DNA of 6,237 nucleotides, taken from the NCBI GenBank assembly GCA_019416775.1, contig DXWR01000240.1:1-6237 (forward strand). Reading direction: 5' to 3'. Origin of the DNA: Oscillospiraceae bacterium (lineage in GTDB: Bacteria; Bacillota; Clostridia; Oscillospirales; Ruminococcaceae). A program made the translations under genes and the position numbers. The notes beneath the pieces are model-generated. The model saw nothing but the letters and a program-made list of their open reading frames with translations, did not search any database and was not told the DNA's origin. Positions 2,790 through 6,237 of this stretch are shown in pieces (the stretch's first letter is position 1; every line of letters starts with the position of its first letter).

Positions 2790-5366
2790 ATGAAAGTTCT
2801 CGTCATTGGCGGAGTTGCCGCCGGCACGAAGGCGGCTGCCAAAATCAAGCGCTTAAATCGAGACGCACAGGTTAAGATCCTCACCAAAAGCAAGGACGTT
2901 TCCTATGCAGGATGCGGCCTGCCTTACTACATCAGCGGCATGATCCCCACCCGGGATTTGCTGATTGTCAATACCCCTGAAAAATTTTCCGGACTCACCG
3001 GTGCTGAAGTGGTCACCGGAATGGAAGCAGTAGGGGTAAACGTCGAGGAAAAAACCGTTTCAGTGCGGGGCGAAGATGGGGCAGAGTACCGGGAAAGCTA
3101 CGATAAGCTAGTCATTGCCACCGGCGCTTCTCCCGTGGTGCCCAAGCTGGAAGGCTGCGATCTTCCCGGCGTCTTTACTATGCGCACCCCCGACGACGCC
3201 CAAGGGGTAAAGGATTACATCCAGCAACACGCTTGCCGCACTGCGCTGGTGGTAGGCTGCGGCTTTATCGGCTTGGAAGTAGGGGAAAACCTGCAAAAAC
3301 TGGGCTTAAACGTCACTATGATCGACTTTGCCGATCAGATCCTCCCCGGCATTTTTGACAGCGAAATGGCGGACTACGCCAAGCGCCAGCTCACCGCTTC
3401 CGGCAGCAAGATCCTGTTGGGCACCGGGTTGAGCAAGGTAGAGAAGACCGAAAACGGCTTCTCGGTGACCACGACCAACGGCCGTTTGAACGCAGACCTG
3501 GTGGTGCTCTGCATTGGCGTGCGGCCCAATACCGCCTTCCTGGCCGAGACCGGTTTGGAGATGGTCAAGGGCACCATTGTGGTGAACGAAAAAATGGAAA
3601 CCAGCCTGCCGGACGTCTATGCCGCCGGAGACTGCGCTATGGTGAAAAACCAGCTTACCGGCGCCGGTCAGTGGTCCCCCATGGGCTCCACCGCCAATCT
3701 CTCCGCTCGGGTGCTGGCAGAACAGGCCATGGGCGACGGCAAAACCTACGGTGGATGTCTGGGTACTGCCGTGGTGAAGCTCTCCGACAGCTTAAACGGC
3801 GGCCGCACCGGCTTGACTGAAGTCCAGGCAAAGGAGGCCGGCTTTGACCCGGTTTCGGTGGTGTGCATTACCGATGACAAGGCTCACTATTATCCCGGCG
3901 CGTCTTTCTTTGCCACCAAGCTGATTGCCGACAAGGCCACCCACCGTCTGCTGGGCATTCAGGTGCTTGGCAGCGGCGCAGTAGATAAGATGGTGGACAT
4001 CGCGGTCACCGGCATTGCGATGAAGGCCACGTTGGAACAATTCGACACTCTGGACTACGCCTATGCGCCGCCGTTTTCCACCGCCATCCATCCCTTTGTG
4101 CAGGCGGTGTACATCCTAGAAAACAAAATTTCCGGTGAATTTGAAACCTTTACTCCGCGGGAGTATCTGGACGGAAAAGCTAAAGGCTATCAGGTCATTG
4201 ATGCTATGCCTGCCCCCTCCATTCCCAATGCACAGTGGATTGATCTGAGCAAGGTGGACGGTGTCATGCCGGAATGTCCCGACAAGGACGCCAAACTGCT
4301 GTTGGTCTGCGCCCGGGGTAAGCGGGGCTACTTCCTGCAAAACCGGCTGAAAGCTGCCGGCTATACCAACACCAAGGTGCTGGAAGGCGGCATCACCTTC
4401 AATCGGGTGGAAGTCAAGAAAAAAGGGAAGCTCTCCCCCGACGACATCAAGCGGGTGAAGGCTTTGGGATGTCTGTGGGATAAGCGCACCAACGATCGGT
4501 TCAACGTCCGGGTGATTACCCGCAACGGCCGCCTTACCGCTGAAGAACAACTGGCGGTGGCCCAGGCCGCAGAAAAGTACGGCAACGGGGAGGTCACCAT
4601 GACCACCCGCCTCACCCTGGAAATTCAAAGCGTACCCTACGACAAACTGGAAGAAATGATGGAATTTTTGGCGGGCTACGGCCTGTCTACCGGCGGCACC
4701 GGCAGCAAGGTTCGTCCGGTGGTGTCCTGCAAGGGTACAACCTGCCAGTACGGACTGATCGACACCTTCCACCTGTCCCAGGTGATTCATGAGCGATTCT
4801 ACGAAGGGTATCACCAGGTAACCCTGCCCCATAAATTTAAGATCGCCGTGGGAGGATGTCCCAACAACTGCGTCAAGCCCAGCCTCAACGATATCGGCAT
4901 TGTAGGTCAGCGGGTACCCAACCCCAATCTGGATCTCTGCCGGGGCTGCAAGGTCTGCCAGGTGGAGAAAAACTGTCCCATCCACACCGCGAAATTGGTG
5001 GACGGAAAGGTAAACATCGATCCCGCTGCCTGCAACCACTGCGGACGTTGCCTGGATACCTGTCCCTTCGGTGTGATGAAGGAATTCACTTCCGGCTATC
5101 AGGTGTATGTGGGAGGACGCTGGGGCAAGAAGGTCCAGCAGGGACTGCCCTTGAGCAAGATCATCACCTCAGAAGAGGAAGTGCTGAACGTGGTGGAAAA
5201 GGCCATCCTGCTGTTCCGCAAGGAAGGCATCACCGGGGAACGGTTTGCCGACACCGTGGCGCGGCTGGGCCTGCCCTATGTGGAAGAAATGCTGCTGGGA
5301 GACGCTCTTCTGGCAGAGAAGGATGAAAACCTGAAACAAACCGTCACCGGCGGAGCAAGCTGCTAA
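2790..5366 (+). CDS. Fusion enzyme: CoA-disulfide reductase-like flavoprotein, rhodanese, siroheme sulfite reductase with two ferredoxin clusters
   Basis: The product has 858 residues; AGGAGG (2776-2781) lies 8 bases before the ATG. Residues 1-450 resemble CoA-disulfide/persulfide reductases. Visible are the FAD motif GGVAAG (7-12), SYAGCGLPY with the redox Cys42, the NAD(P)H motif GCGFIG (156-161), the second FAD motif AAGD (278-281), and a dimerisation domain with HYYPG (366-370) and YAYAPPFS (423-430). Residues about 455-540 are a rhodanese domain with active-site loop CARGKR (C507). Residues 548-858 are a nitrite/sulfite reductase module. It has R574, R578, R607 and LPHKFK (K682, K684) at positions expected to bind siroheme and the substrate anion. 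The siroheme-Fe4S4 cysteines are C647/C652 and C690/C694. Ferredoxin clusters are at C717-C729 and C748-C758. No signal peptide is seen, so it is cytoplasmic. NADH-driven reduction of sulfite and/or sulfane sulfur to sulfide is inference; nitrite is a possible alternative substrate. Confidence 0.9.
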   Translation: MKVLVIGGVAAGTKAAAKIKRLNRDAQVKILTKSKDVSYAGCGLPYYISGMIPTRDLLIVNTPEKFSGLTGAEVVTGMEAVGVNVEEKTVSVRGEDGAEYRESYDKLVIATGASPVVPKLEGCDLPGVFTMRTPDDAQGVKDYIQQHACRTALVVGCGFIGLEVGENLQKLGLNVTMIDFADQILPGIFDSEMADYAKRQLTASGSKILLGTGLSKVEKTENGFSVTTTNGRLNADLVVLCIGVRPNTAFLAETGLEMVKGTIVVNEKMETSLPDVYAAGDCAMVKNQLTGAGQWSPMGSTANLSARVLAEQAMGDGKTYGGCLGTAVVKLSDSLNGGRTGLTEVQAKEAGFDPVSVVCITDDKAHYYPGASFFATKLIADKATHRLLGIQVLGSGAVDKMVDIAVTGIAMKATLEQFDTLDYAYAPPFSTAIHPFVQAVYILENKISGEFETFTPREYLDGKAKGYQVIDAMPAPSIPNAQWIDLSKVDGVMPECPDKDAKLLLVCARGKRGYFLQNRLKAAGYTNTKVLEGGITFNRVEVKKKGKLSPDDIKRVKALGCLWDKRTNDRFNVRVITRNGRLTAEEQLAVAQAAEKYGNGEVTMTTRLTLEIQSVPYDKLEEMMEFLAGYGLSTGGTGSKVRPVVSCKGTTCQYGLIDTFHLSQVIHERFYEGYHQVTLPHKFKIAVGGCPNNCVKPSLNDIGIVGQRVPNPNLDLCRGCKVCQVEKNCPIHTAKLVDGKVNIDPAACNHCGRCLDTCPFGVMKEFTSGYQVYVGGRWGKKVQQGLPLSKIITSEEEVLNVVEKAILLFRKEGITGERFADTVARLGLPYVEEMLLGDALLAEKDENLKQTVTGGASC

Positions 5367-6236
5367 GGAGGAACCATCATGCTGGAATTAAATACCAATC
5401 GGGAATTTCAAAAAAATCAGCCCTCCGTCTCCCCGGAGGAAGTGAAGCAGGTCAAGGGCTTGGGGGCACTTTGGGATAAAACCACCCCGGACTGTTTCAA
5501 TCTGCGGGTCATTACCCGCAACGGCAAGATCACAGCCAAGGAACTGACCTTGATCGCCAACCTGGCCAAAGAATACGGCAACGGGGTGGTGGCCATGACG
5601 ACCCGCCTGACACTGGAGATTCAGCAGGTACCTTTTGCCAATATTCAACCCCTGCGGGCCAAGCTGCAGGAGGGCGGCATGGACATCGGCGGTACCGGCA
5701 GCAAGGTGCGCCCGGTGGTATCCTGTAAAGGCACCACCTGCCAGTACGGCCTCATCGACACCTTCGAGCTGTCCGAAAGACTCCATAAGATCTTTTATGA
5801 AGGTTATCGGGGCGTGGTGCTGCCCCATAAATTTAAAATCGCCGTGGGAGGATGTCCCAATAACTGCGTGAAGCCTGACCTCAACGATTTGGGCATTGTG
5901 GGTCAGCGGGTTCCCAGCTTTGATTACTCCAAGTGCCGGGGCTGCAAGGTCTGCCAGGTGGAACAGAACTGTCCCATTAAGGTGGCAAAGTTGGTAGACG
6001 GCAAACTCAGTGTAGACACCAACCAGTGCAACAATTGCGGCCGGTGCAAAAATCGGTGCCCCTTTGGCGTCACCGAAACTTACACCACCGGCTATAAGGT
6101 ATACTTCGCCGGCCGCTGGGGCAAAAAGGTGGCCTTTGGCAAACCGTTAAGCAAAATCTTCCTTTCGGAAGAGGAGGTCATTGACCTGGTGGAGCGCACC
6201 ATCCTGTTTTTCCGGGATGAAGGCATCACCGGAGAA
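4431..6236 (+). repeat. Tandem paralogous sulfite reductase modules (4431-5240 and 5427-6236)
   Basis: Residues 548-817 of the fusion align with residues 17-286 of the next gene over 270 positions with no gap. By hand count 179 positions are identical, about 66%. All cofactor cysteines and the active-site Arg/Lys residues are shared. Identity is highest around the siroheme cysteines, where the nucleotide sequences are also nearly the same (for example around 4828-4878 and 5818-5874). It is lowest near fusion residues 588-597 and 618-634. The pattern fits duplication followed by divergence, with one copy fused to the flavoprotein-rhodanese part. Confidence 0.85.
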
Positions 6237-6237
6237 C
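5379..6237 (+). CDS. Stand-alone siroheme sulfite reductase with two 4Fe-4S ferredoxin clusters, 3'-truncated by the window
   Basis: The frame runs open from ATG 5379 to the window end, giving 286 visible residues. AAGGAGG (5365-5371) overlaps the stop codon of the fusion gene and lies 7 bases before the ATG, so the two genes form one operon and may be translationally coupled. The protein is a free copy of the fusion's C-terminal module. It has an N-terminal ferredoxin-like half-domain with R43, R47 and R76, the siroheme-Fe4S4 motifs CKGTTC (C116, C121) and CPNNC (C159, C163), and LPHKFK (K151, K153). Two ferredoxin clusters start at C186 and C217. It lacks the flavin and rhodanese domains and so needs an external electron donor or a partner subunit. 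By homology to the fusion only about 40 residues may be missing. Sulfite is the likely substrate; pairing with the fusion protein in a mixed complex is inference. Confidence 0.88.
   Translation, partial: MLELNTNREFQKNQPSVSPEEVKQVKGLGALWDKTTPDCFNLRVITRNGKITAKELTLIANLAKEYGNGVVAMTTRLTLEIQQVPFANIQPLRAKLQEGGMDIGGTGSKVRPVVSCKGTTCQYGLIDTFELSERLHKIFYEGYRGVVLPHKFKIAVGGCPNNCVKPDLNDLGIVGQRVPSFDYSKCRGCKVCQVEQNCPIKVAKLVDGKLSVDTNQCNNCGRCKNRCPFGVTETYTTGYKVYFAGRWGKKVAFGKPLSKIFLSEEEVIDLVERTILFFRDEGITGE

Noticed and set aside
4116..5039. Long minus-strand frame (307 residues) inside the sulfite reductase module
   Set aside because: It is a shadow of a GC-rich coding sequence. A similar shadow (5388-5828) occurs opposite the second copy, as expected from duplicated coding DNA.
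5364..5381. The second sulfite reductase as an assembly artefact or a frameshifted piece of the fusion gene
   Set aside because: It has its own ribosome binding site, start codon and distinct N terminus, and differs at about a third of residues from the fused copy.
1..6237. CRISPR arrays, insertion sequences and riboswitches
   Set aside because: No regularly spaced repeats, transposase-like frames with terminal inverted repeats, or long structured leaders were seen; the operon leader is only about 40 bases long.

Overview
The window looks like the chromosome of an anaerobic, probably gut-associated Clostridia member (Firmicutes, Oscillospirales-like). This rests on strong AGGAGG-type ribosome binding sites, consensus sigma-A promoters, tRNA genes with encoded CCA, a PF06541-type membrane protein, a membrane-anchored heavy-metal-associated protein and a ferredoxin-rich sulfite reductase. 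The organism call is inference; no marker gene fixes the species.

Left part (1-1711). The 3' part of a multi-pass membrane protein (1-528, open at the window edge) is followed by a single tRNA-Gly(CCC) with its own promoter and terminator. Next comes a strong promoter carrying an imperfect 22-bp palindrome over the expected start site. It drives a 130-residue membrane-anchored HMA (CxxC) protein. A 70-residue gene on the minus strand converges on it with a 2-bp gap. A single tRNA-Val(CAC) follows, with a perfect-consensus promoter and a terminator.

Right part (1712-6237). A LysR-type regulator (minus strand) is divergent from a two-gene sulfur-reduction operon. The first operon gene encodes an 858-residue fusion: a CoA-disulfide-reductase/NADH-oxidase-like flavoprotein, a rhodanese domain, and a siroheme sulfite reductase with two ferredoxin clusters. 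The second gene starts 12 bp downstream. It has no stop in the window and encodes a free-standing copy of the same sulfite reductase module, about 66% identical over 270 residues without a gap. Siroheme/Fe4S4 cysteines and substrate-anion Arg/Lys residues are visible in both copies.

The proposed logic is inference. NADH reduces FAD in the N-terminal module, the rhodanese cysteine carries sulfane sulfur as a persulfide, and the siroheme modules reduce sulfite (or a related oxyanion) to sulfide. All this would be controlled by the divergent LysR protein, whose promoter overlaps that of the operon. The fusion plus its tandem half-copy is the most interesting part of the window.
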